From positions 11,090,501-11,154,500 of the forward strand of contig NC_051094.1 of assembly GCF_901709675.1 (NCBI RefSeq): a DNA stretch of 64,000 nt, in the 5' to 3' direction. The notes below the pieces were generated by a model. The model did no database searches and was not told the origin of the DNA. It worked only from the letters and a program-made list of their open reading frames with translations. Positions 41,062 through 52,200 of this stretch are shown here, in pieces. This stretch comes from Syngnathus acus (lineage: Eukaryota; Chordata; Actinopteri; Syngnathiformes; Syngnathidae). Positions within the stretch are counted from its first letter, which is position 1. Each line of letters opens with the position of its first letter. A program made the translations under genes and the position numbers.

Positions 41062-42733
41062 CACACTTTCACAGCACACTCAACTCTCATCTCAGTAAAA
41101 GGCATTAAATACGGCATTGGGAGTACAGATTCATACACTGCATATGTGCACTTCATAAATATTGTTGGATTTATCACTTTTACAATGGCATTGCCGTTCT
41201 TTTTATGACTTCTTATATAATGTGCTATAATGCTTGTTATGATATTTGATATGTTTGCTGTACCAGCGGAACCACAAACACACTGTGTCACACCTAAGTG
41301 ATGTTTTGACTATATCAATGCAGGTAGTGTCAAAACAATTCTTGAACTGCATTTACTATTTACGTTAGCACCTGCAAAGATCTATGGTAATCGAGACGTT
41401 TTTTATTTATTTATATTTATGTCATGTGTTAATTACAAAACTATTTTTTGGGTCTGACCTTATTGAATCTCTTGATCATCCACTTGTCCCAATGATTGAG
41501 CATATCCAACCACTTCACCTCCCTTTGCCTGAGCACTGCTGTAGGTACATCCTGAGCCCTAGAGACACACATGAAACGAGGACATATATCATTTTGCTTT
41601 ATGTAAGCACATGTTCCTTGCTTAAACAAACTGAACTATAAAAGGGTTGAAGCAAGCATTAAGCGACCGTCAGTGGTACAGAATAAACATCCAGAGTCTA
41701 CTGTTAAAAGCAAAGGCTTTGAATGGAAGGGAATTGTGCATGTGTCATTCGTTTTAACAATTTAATTTGTGGTCATGTGAGTGCAAGTTAGTTTGAGGAT
41801 TAACTATTTAGATCTGCCACGTTTAATAGCAAACTTTAAAGTCGCAGTATTTGCTTGACCCAAGTAAGTATCTACAAGCTACAATACCAAAAATAGAGAC
41901 CCACATTAAAAGCTCAGATTGAAGAAAATGTTATGAGTGAGTGAGTGAGGTCTGATGCTTTTAAAACTATATACAATTACCTCATCAGCAAAGGCGTGTA
42001 ATTGAAGGCTACATTGCTTCAAAGGAGCTATTTTTAGGCACTCCACTGTGATTTAACAGTTGATGGAACAAGAGGATCAGGAAAATTAACAATTTGTCAT
42101 CTTTAACTTTGGAAGTAGCATTGGATTTGACAATGAAAACATGGACCGAAATTTGACAAAGGGACCAAAATAAGCTGTTTCAAACAACTTTATGAACTCA
42201 CTGCTTCGGTGGATAATATTGGTTGGCACAACTAAAAAAATGAAGCTTTTGCAGATACTTCAATAAAACACGGTTCAACTTGAGTGCACGGTAGGTTCAT
42301 AATAAAGAAATCCACTGTTATAAAGGATTGCATTGTACGTTACAGGGAAAAAAAACGCAGGGTATAATAACCACATTGTGCCACGCAGCTCGTGGATGAT
42401 CAGGCAACCAGACAGTACATGCACAAATCCCAAGAAAAAACATGTTTTCTGCAACTTGTTCTCATTCATTTGTTGTTTAAACGATTCAAACCACACAAGG
42501 GGGTATGGAAATCATAACACGGCGATCAAGTAGAATTAAAACGCAACTTACGACTCCTCTGTGTACTGTTGCGCTCCGCCAATAAATCCATATTTGTCGG
42601 TTTGTTTGTCGCTGGTGAAGCCATTGATCTCGGAATCGGAGCCTAGTGAGCTTTCGTCGTCGATTCGACTGCTACTGAGGGTCCGGATGCTCCTTGTGTC
42701 CACGGGGCGACGGCCGTTCTCCGTGTTGTCCAT
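35688..42733 (-). CDS. tbc1d10a: TBC1 domain family member 10A (EPI64), Rab GAP
   Basis: Nine coding exons (minus): 42733-42552, 41558-41459, 40414-40307, 40121-40015, 39931-39817, 39249-39184, 38033-37844, 37259-37105, 36185-35688. They join in frame to 506 aa (human about 508). The family stimulates GTP hydrolysis by Rab GTPases at the cell cortex and microvilli. Visible: the N-terminal [12 protein letters not shown] motif; a TBC domain from about residue 105; the arginine finger in IEKDLHR (Arg near 151); and the glutamine finger in GYCQAQ (Gln near 188). Also seen are [17 protein letters not shown] and a proline- and lysine-rich tail. The terminal DTYL matches the PDZ ligand by which EPI64 binds EBP50/NHERF1. 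I chose the ATG at 42731-42733 (context AACATGG); only GTG occurs in frame upstream. A hAT element sits in intron 6. The next gene upstream, sf3a1, is also its human neighbour. Confidence 0.95.
38122..38146 (+). repeat. Poly-A tract in tbc1d10a intron 6
   Basis: A homopolymer of 25 A residues, 89 bases from exon 7 on the intron side. In gene sense it is a T tract well upstream of the acceptor. Confidence 0.85.
38270..39029 (+). mobile_element. hAT element, 760 bp, non-autonomous
   Basis: Perfect 11-bp inverted termini (TAGGGGTGTAA and TTACACCCCTA) are flanked by an exact 8-bp target duplication, TTAATCAC, at 38262-38269 and 39030-39037. Both features are diagnostic of hAT transposons. The interior is rich in ATCGAT and palindromes. 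A 35-codon open frame at 38526-38633 keeps [14 protein letters not shown], the start of a BED zinc finger as found at the N-terminus of hAT transposases. The rest of the transposase is deleted. It lies entirely in tbc1d10a intron 6. Confidence 0.93.
40997..41066 (+). repeat. (CA)n microsatellite in tbc1d10a intron 2
   Basis: About 70 bases of CA dinucleotide with one G substitution, between exons 2 and 3. Confidence 0.95.
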
Positions 42734-43346
42734 GTTAGCGTCGATAGCTAGCACGCTAGCGAGGTTAGCTCACGTCAGCGAGCCTGTTGACAAGCCCAAG
42801 TCAGAAACTGCTCTTTAAGCATATAACATGTTCACCACGAGTTTTTGGATGGAAATGATGAATTCACTGCTACGGTTCCCTCGCTATAACCATTAACAGG
42901 CGTCACGCCATAACAAGCCATGAAAACAAACTTGGGTTTAGAGCTACAGAAAAGTGAATTCACCGAACATCAACTGCAATCCGAGGTTTAGCGTTAGCTA
43001 ACTAGGATGCTAAAGCAAACTTACGTTAACAGCTCGGAACTTGAACCCTTAGTATTCCTATACAGGCTCCACCGTCCATTGACGTTATGGTGTACTTCAT
43101 TGCCAGGGGAACTAACTAATAGAAAGTAGATCGTGGAAATGTCAACAGCTCGCAGTGACGGCTGAGCTTGATGTCCTGTCAAATTGTGCCTCGACCAGCA
43201 GTCCTGCCCAGCGGAGCTAATGATTTGTCTTGCCAATCTTACCCCTAGTGGCTTCTCTTGTTATTACTATTTGAGTGTGCGTGTGTTTTGTGGTCCATTT
43301 GTATTCATTTCCAATAAATAAATAATTCACAGACATTATTTTAATC

Positions 43347-43352
43347 TTTATT
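43347..43352 (-). terminator. Candidate polyadenylation signal of sf3a1
   Basis: AATAAA on the minus strand, 226 bases after the sf3a1 stop codon and about 610 bases before the tbc1d10a start codon. Confidence 0.5.
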
Positions 43353-43577
43353 CGATGGAAACTCACCATGAAGCAAATGGGTCAACAATTTAAAACAGGC
43401 ACTGAAATACCAATAGTCAGATAACATTACAAGCGTAAACAGGCTACAGTATGCAGAATTCTAAATACAAGTACAATTACAAAGAAGAAAAATGACAAAA
43501 CTTAATTGTGACAAAATAAGATAAAACATCCAACTTGAATATCTGAGACAAAAATCATATGCTTGTTTTAAAGAGCT

Positions 43578-46500
43578 TCACTTCTTTCTTCCACCTCTCT
43601 CCTTCAACGCCAAGTGAATGATCGACCCAGTGGTCATGTTGTAATAAGCCATAGAGTTGGAGTCTTTGATGAATATGCCCTAAAAAAAATAAAGATGTCC
43701 ATTACACATACGTGCATATTTATATTTGGGTGAATTTGGATGATGCTTAAATTATCACCAGTGCCCGTTTACAAGTGACTGGTCGAAGCTAGCTTTGTTT
43801 GGAATTTTTTACTAAATTATTTAGCTTATGCCAAGTGTCAAGTGTAAATTTACCTCATATTGTAATTTCTGCTTTCCTGCCGGCATGCCTGTGGCTTCAT
43901 GGATTTTCATCTTGATAACAGACACCTGAGGAGAATTTTTTGTAAACATCCATTATGCAAGTTTCAAGAAGATATCTTTTGCACAAAATAAAAAGAACCA
44001 AGATTGCACTGATTACCTGGTCTGTGAGTGGAACAGTGAAATTGAGCACTTGGCCACTGAGCTTCCATTCGGTCTTGTCCTGCATGTTGGGGACATGGAC
44101 TTTAACTGCCACGGGCCCCTTGAGGGAAAACAACAACGAAAGTAACATGAACAAAAGTCAGAAATTGAGATCAAATGTTAATTATTGCAACGTGGTATTG
44201 CTGACCTTGTTTCTGCGAATAAATTCATCCTCTGGAATAAGGTTGTCCTCGGTCTTCATCTTCTTGCTCATTGGCTCATCGTCGTGAGGCATTGGAGGAT
44301 GTGATGGCGGTGCAGGAACAATATTTGGAGGTTGTGGTACAGGAGGAGCAGGAACAAATGCTAGATCGCAACGATAGGAAAATTAGTTTAAACACAGTGT
44401 AACAAGAAGTAATGGAGAGAAATGAATCTTACCAGCTGGAACCACCATGGGAGGCGGTCTGGGAGCCATCATGTGAGGTCCCGATGGTGGCATGGGAACC
44501 ACATTGATGCGAGGACCGGGAATCATAGGAGGCATTGAGGTTAAAACTTGTCCTGGACCCAGGCGCACAACAGGAGACACGGGCGGCCTTGGAATTACAG
44601 GCACGGCTGACAGAAGAGTGGTGCGGACTGGAGGGCCCAACTGGAAACAAGCACATTAGACTGTGGCTCAAGCAACAACATACCCGACACATCTTTTTGT
44701 CCACACAACTTACTGTAGTGGGCGGGCGAGAAATGGCTGAGACCGAAGGGCTTGGTTTGGGTAGAATGGGTGCAGATGATGGCATCGGAGGCATGTGGTG
44801 AATGTCACTGGGTTTGCTTGGACCAATCTTCTCTTTGTTGTCATCCTCTCCTACCAGCCCTTTGGCCTTGTGAATTGCTTCAATCTGCTCTTGAAGGGTG
44901 ATGTTAGCTTGAGCTGCTTGCTGGGTGCGTGCCATGCTTCCAGAGTGGCCATCCCAGGTCACCTGAAGAGAGAGCACCCCAAATAAGTTTAGGGAAAAGG
45001 TAAAAAGAAACAAATAATAGCTTTCAAATTTATGAGTATATCTGCGCCTACCTTTTCCTCTGGCTTCTGGATTTCTTCTTCCCCGATTTTCTTACCAATA
45101 GCCGTCTCCTCCACACCAAAGATATCAGTACGCCTCTCAGCCAGTTGCTTCAAGCTGCTATCGATGTCCATACCAGGAGCATAAACTTCATCTTCAGTCT
45201 GCCTGTCTCTGATGCTGCGGTCCCTTTGCTCCAGCCAGCGGGGATCCAGCAGACCGATGCGCATGTGCTCTGGTATTTTACTGGCTGGGATCTTCTCACC
45301 AGTAATAGGCGAGATGAGATACTCATCTGAAACAGCAACTGGTGCTGGAGCTTTGGAAGCTGATGAAACAATGGTATCAGATTGTCACACACTGGAAATG
45401 GTGACACATGAGATTAGCGCAATCTAAAAAGATGTGGTTCTTTACCTTTTGGATCATAGTCTTTACGAATGATAACTTGGTCTGGAGTTGGGGGAAGTGG
45501 GGGTGGCATTGGGTTGCTGGGAGGCGCTTTTATGCCTTCATCCTCGTCATCAGATCCCTAGAATACAAGGGTGGCGATACTTTTCATGTTCTGTTTAAAA
45601 TATATAATAAATAATATTTTGCATTTGTCTGCAGTGGCAATAGCATTTTATGGGGCACACCAAACCTCTTTCAGCATTGTCTTACCTCATCCATGTCCTG
45701 GACCTGTGTGTCTTGATCAGGTTGCGCGGCATGGCCAGCATGCCGTACCTCTCGCTCATCATTCTCATCATCACTTTCGACGTCCATTTCTACCTCCTCA
45801 CTCTCGCCATACTTCTCATAACGCTCTTGGATTAAGATGCGGGCACCGAGCTCCTCAGGGGTTGTGGGTGGGGGGAAGTGGCCTAGAAATCATGAATAAC
45901 ATTTTTAGATGTGATTCAAAGTTGTTCGTCCTTTTCAAGCTACGGGGACGTTTCGGATGCAGATTCCAGATGCAAATCCCCCCAATGTTTTTCTCGTCTT
46001 TAGTCAAACCAGCGGTAGATACAAACTTCTTTCTATATCGAGTTTTTTTGCTTTATACTAAAACTTTGACATTATATTTAATTTCAGGAGTTGAAATATA
46101 TCGCCACTAGGTAAGGATCACGATAAGACGCGGTCCAATATGAATCATTATTCATTAATATGACACTAGTCAGAGGTAACGACACTGTCGGTATTACCTT
46201 GCTCGTTGGGCTGGAAATCCACCGTCTCCACCACAACAAAATCATGCCAGTCGATTTGCGCATACGCCACTCGTTCCTTCTCCCTTTCCTCTTCTTCCTT
46301 CTTTCTTTCACGCTCCTGGTACTTTGCCCACTCAACACGGTACCTCACCTGATGGTTTTGTAATTCAAAAAGTTTATTTAAACTGACGACAATCCAAATA
46401 CGTCGAGTAACAAAACAAAAAAAACCAAAAGTTTACCTGGTCCATAACGTCTTTTGGATTCTCAGACTCTTTCTTCAGCTTTACCAGCAGGCCTTTGGGA

Positions 46501-47850
46501 GGAATTAAAATCTACATGTAACGGAAACAAAGACCAATTAATTCAGCACAAAAACAATAGACAATATAAATACATGTTGGGAAAAGAAGGCATTTGTTTG
46601 TTCACCTTGGTATACTGCTCAACTAATTTGGTGAAGTAGTTGAAGAGACTGTGTTGCGGGCGTAGAAAGTCAAATTGGTAGTTTCTCTGTTCTTTCTGCA
46701 TGAGCTGAGTCAAGAACTGACGGCCATTGCGAGCAACAAACTGTGCAGTGAGCTTGACAACATCCAAATCGAATGCAGCAATTGATGGAGGATCAGCAAT
46801 GAACTCAAACTCAGGAGGTGGCTCTTTTGGAATGATAGCTTCCTGGATCACCTGCACCTTTGGACAATCACAACAAAGAAAATCCTATTATTGAAATCTT
46901 GACTAGGAAAAGTAGTAAAGAAGCCACAGAGAAACATAAAATGGCCATACTTTCTGAGGAAGTTGCTGGGTCTGCTGCATTGTCTGCAGCATAACCTTTG
47001 GCACAGCTGCTGATGGTTCCACAGCTTTACCCTCCTTGAACTCATTGACCTTGTGTCGGTAATAAGCATGGTATGGGTCATTTGGATTGAGGAAATTGAA
47101 TTTGGGATTGTTGATCTCATTCTGACGGATTCTTGCTTCAAATTCAGGCCCATTCCTGAAAATGGACCATTTTTATTCAGTATTACAATGAACAATACAA
47201 CACTACAATCTAGATGTGAACAACATAAGTACATTTCACTTGTTATTAGAAACCAACCTGGCAACAAAGCTGGCTGTTTTGTCAACAATGTTTCGGACCT
47301 CCGGTGGTGGGTAGATAATACCAACAATAGGCTTGGTTGCAGGGGTTTCTTCAGGAGCATCAACCTGTATAGCAGATGTCTAGTTGTAACTAATTGAAAT
47401 CAACAATGAGATACGATTTGCTTTACATTACAGGAATGGCAATATATTACCATAAACTCGACGATGTAGGTCACTATTATAGTGCGTATTACATTACGTC
47501 CAAGTCTAACTACCCACTGTCAGCCAGTGACCGTATACATTTATATTGTTTTTTTTACATTTAGTTTGAGATACTGTCCATTAATTGCAATGAATGGAGG
47601 ATAAAATCGTTAATCCCGCTACCCAGCGAATGAGACACAATACGGGTACCGTAAAATGTTACCATACGTAAATGCAAAACAATTACTAAATTCTTAATGT
47701 TGATGTACTTAGACTAATCATGGACTATATAGTAATGCTTACCGATATTAAAGTACAAACATATTCTTTAAACATAAACTGTCGATTGCTAACGTCGGCT
47801 AATACCTTGTTGAGCTCCGGCTGGACAATTTGAACTGGGCCAGGCGGCAT
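43578..47850 (-). CDS. sf3a1: Splicing factor 3A subunit 1
   Basis: Fifteen coding exons (minus): 47850-47806, 47364-47258, 47155-46951, 46857-46606, 46511-46437, 46348-46198, 45882-45686, 45557-45446, 45359-45052, 44962-44714, 44640-44433, 44360-44206, 44118-44017, 43925-43854, 43679-43578. They join to 779 aa (human 793). SF3A1 is a nuclear subunit of SF3a in the U2 snRNP, needed for branch-site recognition. Visible: SWAP/SURP 1 (KTASFVARNGPEFEARIR), SURP 2 (LTAQFVARNGRQFLTQLMQK), the charged region with ERERKKEEEE, DWHDFVVVETVDFQPNEQ, and proline-rich stretches. The C-terminus is a ubiquitin-like domain ending in HLALKERGGRKK. Conservation is near complete along known parts. A non-coding first exon probably ends at 47993, with the 5' UTR resuming at 47881. 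Upstream lies the promoter interrupted by the large insertion. Confidence 0.97.
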
Positions 47851-47992
47851 GACGGGGACTTTTTATTGACCAAAAAGTCACCTAAGAAACACATTCAGAC
47901 AGTGCAAATTTTTAAGTACACGTACGGTTTCACAGTGTAATCAAGTGAGTCATAACTAAACATTAATACCAATGTTGTAGTTGAAAACCTAC

Positions 47993-48096
47993 TGCGTGGT
48001 CCTCTTGCTAGCTGCAACCCAATGGCGGCGTGTTACTTCCGGGCACTTGCCGTAAAGCATCTTGGAACTTGGAGTTCCGCGCTGCCAGGTTGCCAC
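47993..48096 (-). promoter_or_regulatory. sf3a1 promoter half, formerly bidirectional
   Basis: A GC-rich TATA-less segment just upstream of sf3a1. It contains an ETS-type site (CCGGAAGT on minus, 48035-48042) and a YY1-like ATGGCGGC (48022-48029), both frequent at housekeeping and bidirectional start sites. A likely 5' UTR exon ends at a donor beside 47993 (GTAGGT on minus). The segment ends exactly at the target duplication of the 15-kb insertion. The rest of the ancestral promoter therefore probably lies at 63060-63138, before ccdc157. Motif assignments are by eye. Confidence 0.6.
48089..48096 (+). repeat. Left target-site duplication GTTGCCAC
   Basis: Eight bases directly before the TAGTGATG terminus. 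The same eight bases directly follow the opposite terminus at 63060-63067. Eight bases is the duplication length of hAT transposons. Confidence 0.75.
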
Positions 48097-48350
48097 TAGT
48101 GATGTGAATTCCAGTTCTTTTAGGTGAACTGAATCTTTAGAATCAGTTCACTCAAAAGATTCGTTCAAACGAAGCGTTCAACGGTGGATCAGTGGATTTT
48201 TGTTGTTGAATATCATCGATCGTCCACAAAAAATGACAATCGGTGTCCCCATTGTGACTTGCGGTGAACGGGAAAGAAAATGTTTGTTTTCAAAACGTGC
48301 AGTATTTATTAAACTGACTTTTCTTTGCTATTTCTGTATGGACGTTATTT

Positions 48351-48390
48351 AGCGCGCGCCGGGGAGCGCACAGCCGCGTCGCTCGAGACC
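48351..48390 (+). promoter_or_regulatory. CpG-rich patch near left end of the insertion
   Basis: A short stretch dense in CpG (AGCGCGCGCCGGGGAGCGCA, then CGCGTCGCTCGAG) in otherwise AT-rich DNA, about 250 bases inside the element and 830 bases before the lectin start codon. It could be the promoter of the element or of the lectin gene. No TATA box or start-site motif is evident. Confidence 0.3.
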
Positions 48391-49218
48391 TCCCAAGACA
48401 TCTCATGAGGGGAATTTTGTCCTTAAATGGATACTTTTTCGTTGTTATCAATTTGGCCCGTGAACAACTATTTTAACTTTGTGCCCTTGTTAAACAAACA
48501 TATCGTTGTGAAAGAAGCCTTGAACGTTCCGACGACTCCTCCGCAACAAAGCCAAAGGAGCGTGATGAGGAGTCGGGCAAGGGCTTCATGCCAAGGAGCA
48601 CAATGTCTTCTTCGCCTTTCGACTCTTAGGGGCAATACATAGCAGCAGAACAGGACGCCATGTGTGCATAAAGCCCTTCTGTCATGCAAATCCATCATAA
48701 ATCCAAATACCCATTTATTTTGAGACCGCCATCTTTGCCTCTAACTCCAAATGTTGATTAAAAAAAGGCACACCTGTGGATAAGCCTTTGTGTGTCTGCG
48801 TGCGTGCGTGCGTGTGCCTGTGCGTTGAAAAGCAGTCCGAGTCATCAAGTGTTGGCTTTCCCTCGATGAGCCAACGAGCCCCAAGATGTCACCCTGCATT
48901 GGGTGTGCAAACTATTGCTCTCAAGGCCTGCAAGGCTCAGTTGGAGATGATGGGGGGGCGTTTTTTCCTCATTTCCTCTCTTGCTGTGTTCACGCATACA
49001 CCAGAACATTTACAAAGTAACAAAGAAATAAAGGAATCAAAGGGTCGGTGCGTCACACATTGTGTGCGAAGTGATATGTGGGCTTGGCCTGACTCTGGAC
49101 TGACTCTGGAGCAGGCGTACCAAACGTCCATTTTTGACTGGAATCCACTGGCTACTGTCAGTAAGGCGACTTATCATTTTTCTCCTGAGGCGATTATTTT
49201 TTTTTTGCTCTCTCCAAG

Positions 49219-52200
49219 ATGTGGGAGGCACTCGAGTGTTCTATTCTCATACTTGGCGTATATTGGACATGCGCGTCAGGTAAGCAATTTAGTCAATTAA
49301 AAAGTCAGTTCAACAGAGTTCATTGCTAAAACAATACCGCTGTCGACAACGTGATGAAATGTACTGTACTGTGAGTTAGCATGAGTGCATCTGCTTCTAC
49401 TCTTGTCAAAACATTACGGTGCCTGAGATCAAAACACTTCATTGCAATGTATCCAATTCTGACCACAAAGACTAGCTCTTATGAACTGTTGTTATTATTC
49501 GGATGCTGTTGCCGTGTACAACTTTGACGATGTCACTCTTTTTCGAGATGAGCACAATTGCTTCCTTCATACCGTTGCCAATCTTGTTCTTTCCATTGCT
49601 TTCTCGTTCGTTCAAATGTTATCGTGGCTTTTTAAGGTGCGTTTATCATTTTCGTTTATGTTGGCTGCTGGTCTGTCAGAATATACGAACAACTTGACTT
49701 TGAAATAATTACAAAGGGCCTAATTCAAAGGACACTCACTCAAACGGACGAGCGCATCTCGGTGGTCTGGGGAGACCTCTAGTGGTTGATGTGAGAAATA
49801 TGAATGGCGGGCGACGGACGGCAGCAACACGTTTCAAACGTCCGCGATTTCTCCACGCCACATAACGATACAAAGTAACACGAAAACAACCAAGCTACGT
49901 ATAATGCAACAACAAACGATCTCCACGCCACATAACGATACAAAGTAACACGAAAAAACCAATCTACGTATAATGCAACAACAAACATTACTACTACTAC
50001 TGTACGAACCTGCGCTCTTCCTAACTGAACTGCTCATGCACAGCTCAGAACACACACAGACAGCGTCAGCACATTCTGCACGTAAAACTCCCAATATTCA
50101 TCATCATTAGGAACAATCATTTCTTACAGCCCTATATGCAATAGATCATGACTTATATGATCTAATTGTAATTCATTATAATGGATACAACAGATGTTTC
50201 TTATAATTAATATTTAATCATTATCCATATTATTGATACATATTATGAATAATTATTTCTTACAGCCCTTTATACAATAGATAGTTCTGTGCGCCTCTAT
50301 TATAAAAATATTTCTCGTTTTTTATCTGAATATAATTCCAAAAATAAAATTATATACATTGTAATGAAATTATAAATGATCATCATTATAATTTAACAAT
50401 AATAATTTCTTACAGCCCTTTCTACAATAACTATTTCTTCATGAACAAAAATGTCTCATGAATTATATGATCAAAAACCTCATCAAAGAGACATCAATAA
50501 ACACACAAATCCATATTATGATTTATTTCTACAAGACCAACTTACAAGCAAAAATGATTTGTCTTTGCAATTTATTTTGCCAGCCTTATCTTTCACAATC
50601 GGGACAATATTGACTTAAATTGGCTCGAATCGAAAACCCAGAAAAACAAATGGCTGGTATTGTTTTCCCATTGAAAATTGTCAGTGCTCAGCAGATAACT
50701 TGTGGGCACCACATGCCTTATTTCTTAGGCTTGATAACAATATGGTTAACTTCCTGTACAGAAAATAATCCCACCTTCCTGTTTGTTCTGTTATCGCACA
50801 CAAAAAGAACTTGCGACACAGTTCCTAATATTTCTGCCATGAGTGTTCCATTTGCATCATCTAAATGTGTTTTCAAAGAATTCACTTAGTAGTAATTCAT
50901 TTCTTTTTCCTAATGAATTTCTCTCCGAAAAATCATTTCTTTTTCTCAATGGATTTCTCTCCCAAAAATTCATTTCTTTTTCTCAATGAAATTCTTTGCA
51001 AAATTCAGCCGGACTTTTACGAGAGACTGATTTTCGGTGCGTGTTCATCTGAATATTGCATTTGCCCCTCAGAGTCCATTCGAGGCCCGTGCTTATTAGG
51101 TTTACCTGACTGAGCCCGCAGTTTAAAAGCCCTTCTTCTCCATGAAACTCCTGCACTGCGCACGCTCAGCTCAGCCCAGCCCAGCCCAGCCTGGCTTGGC
51201 TTTGTACTTTGTCATTTGATTCAAGGACATGGGCTTCTTGAGATAAAAAGAGTGGAGCGGGGTCCAACTGTTGCAATGTTACAGTCAATTGAGTTGCCTT
51301 GTGCTTTAGCACCCCCCAGTGGTGAAATGTGCGATGACCTGATTTGGGTTTACGTCATTGGTCATCGATATGCCACACGTGCGTAACTGGTGGGTGGGGA
51401 TCGCTGATGGTGAAGATGAAGTGCTAACACTGTGAGTTTAAGTTCGATTCATTTTGTCTCTCATAGTACCTCTGATGGAAATTACAGGCATCTTGCACAA
51501 TTGGTGGCTGACTACATCCTTTGTTTGCCCCACTGTACATCTGAAGCTTAATAGCAGAACTTTGGGGCAATTGTGTGCAATCTCATGTACATGTAATCAT
51601 GATCAATGATGTTGTGAAGAAATAAAAGTGAATCAATCAACCAATCAATCCTTGGCAGGCACACGTGATGCTTTGATGCAAACAATCAGCAGCTCACCCA
51701 AAAATGAAGGACAGGCAAGTTTTGGAAATGGCCAAAGGGACAATGGGCGTTGTCCCCCCCCCCCCCGACTGAATCCTCGTGCATTTGGTTGCCATGCCCC
51801 CAATGAAGAGCATCGAGTAAAAACATGCCATCGGTGTGCTCTGATCTGTCCGCCTGTTCCCCAAATTATGCCCTCAGCCAATCAGTGCGCTCCCGGGTGG
51901 CTCGGGCACGGCACCAGCTGCTACAAGAAGATGGAGGTCCCCAACGGTTGGCTGGGCGCCTGGCACCACTGTGTCTCTGAGGGCGGCAACCTGGTCTCTA
52001 TCACCTCCTCGGCCGAGGGAAGCTTTGTGAAGGCGACCATGGGCGTGGACACCCGCTTCTGGCTGGGACTCTCCAACCAGGTGAGACGGAAGCGGCAGTG
52101 GACTCTGCGGCGACAACTGGAACTGTTTTATTTTTTCCGCCCAGAAATGCGACAAGGTCTGGTGTCGCTTTGAAGGCGGGAGCCAGAAGCTGACCTGGTC

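Noticed and set aside
48776-49300. 174-codon open frame overlapping the lectin first exon
   Set aside because: It uses a different frame from the signal-peptide exon and contains translated GTGCGT repeats. The signal peptide plus matching splice phase is far better supported.
51628-51877. Extension of the first CTLD exon upstream (frame reads CHRCALICPPVPQIMPS)
   Set aside because: The same roughly 40 bases precede CTLD4 and end in a pyrimidine-rich tract with CCCTCAG, an acceptor. A start at 51878 gives the phase-1 junction needed by both the signal-peptide exon and the linker exon before CTLD4.
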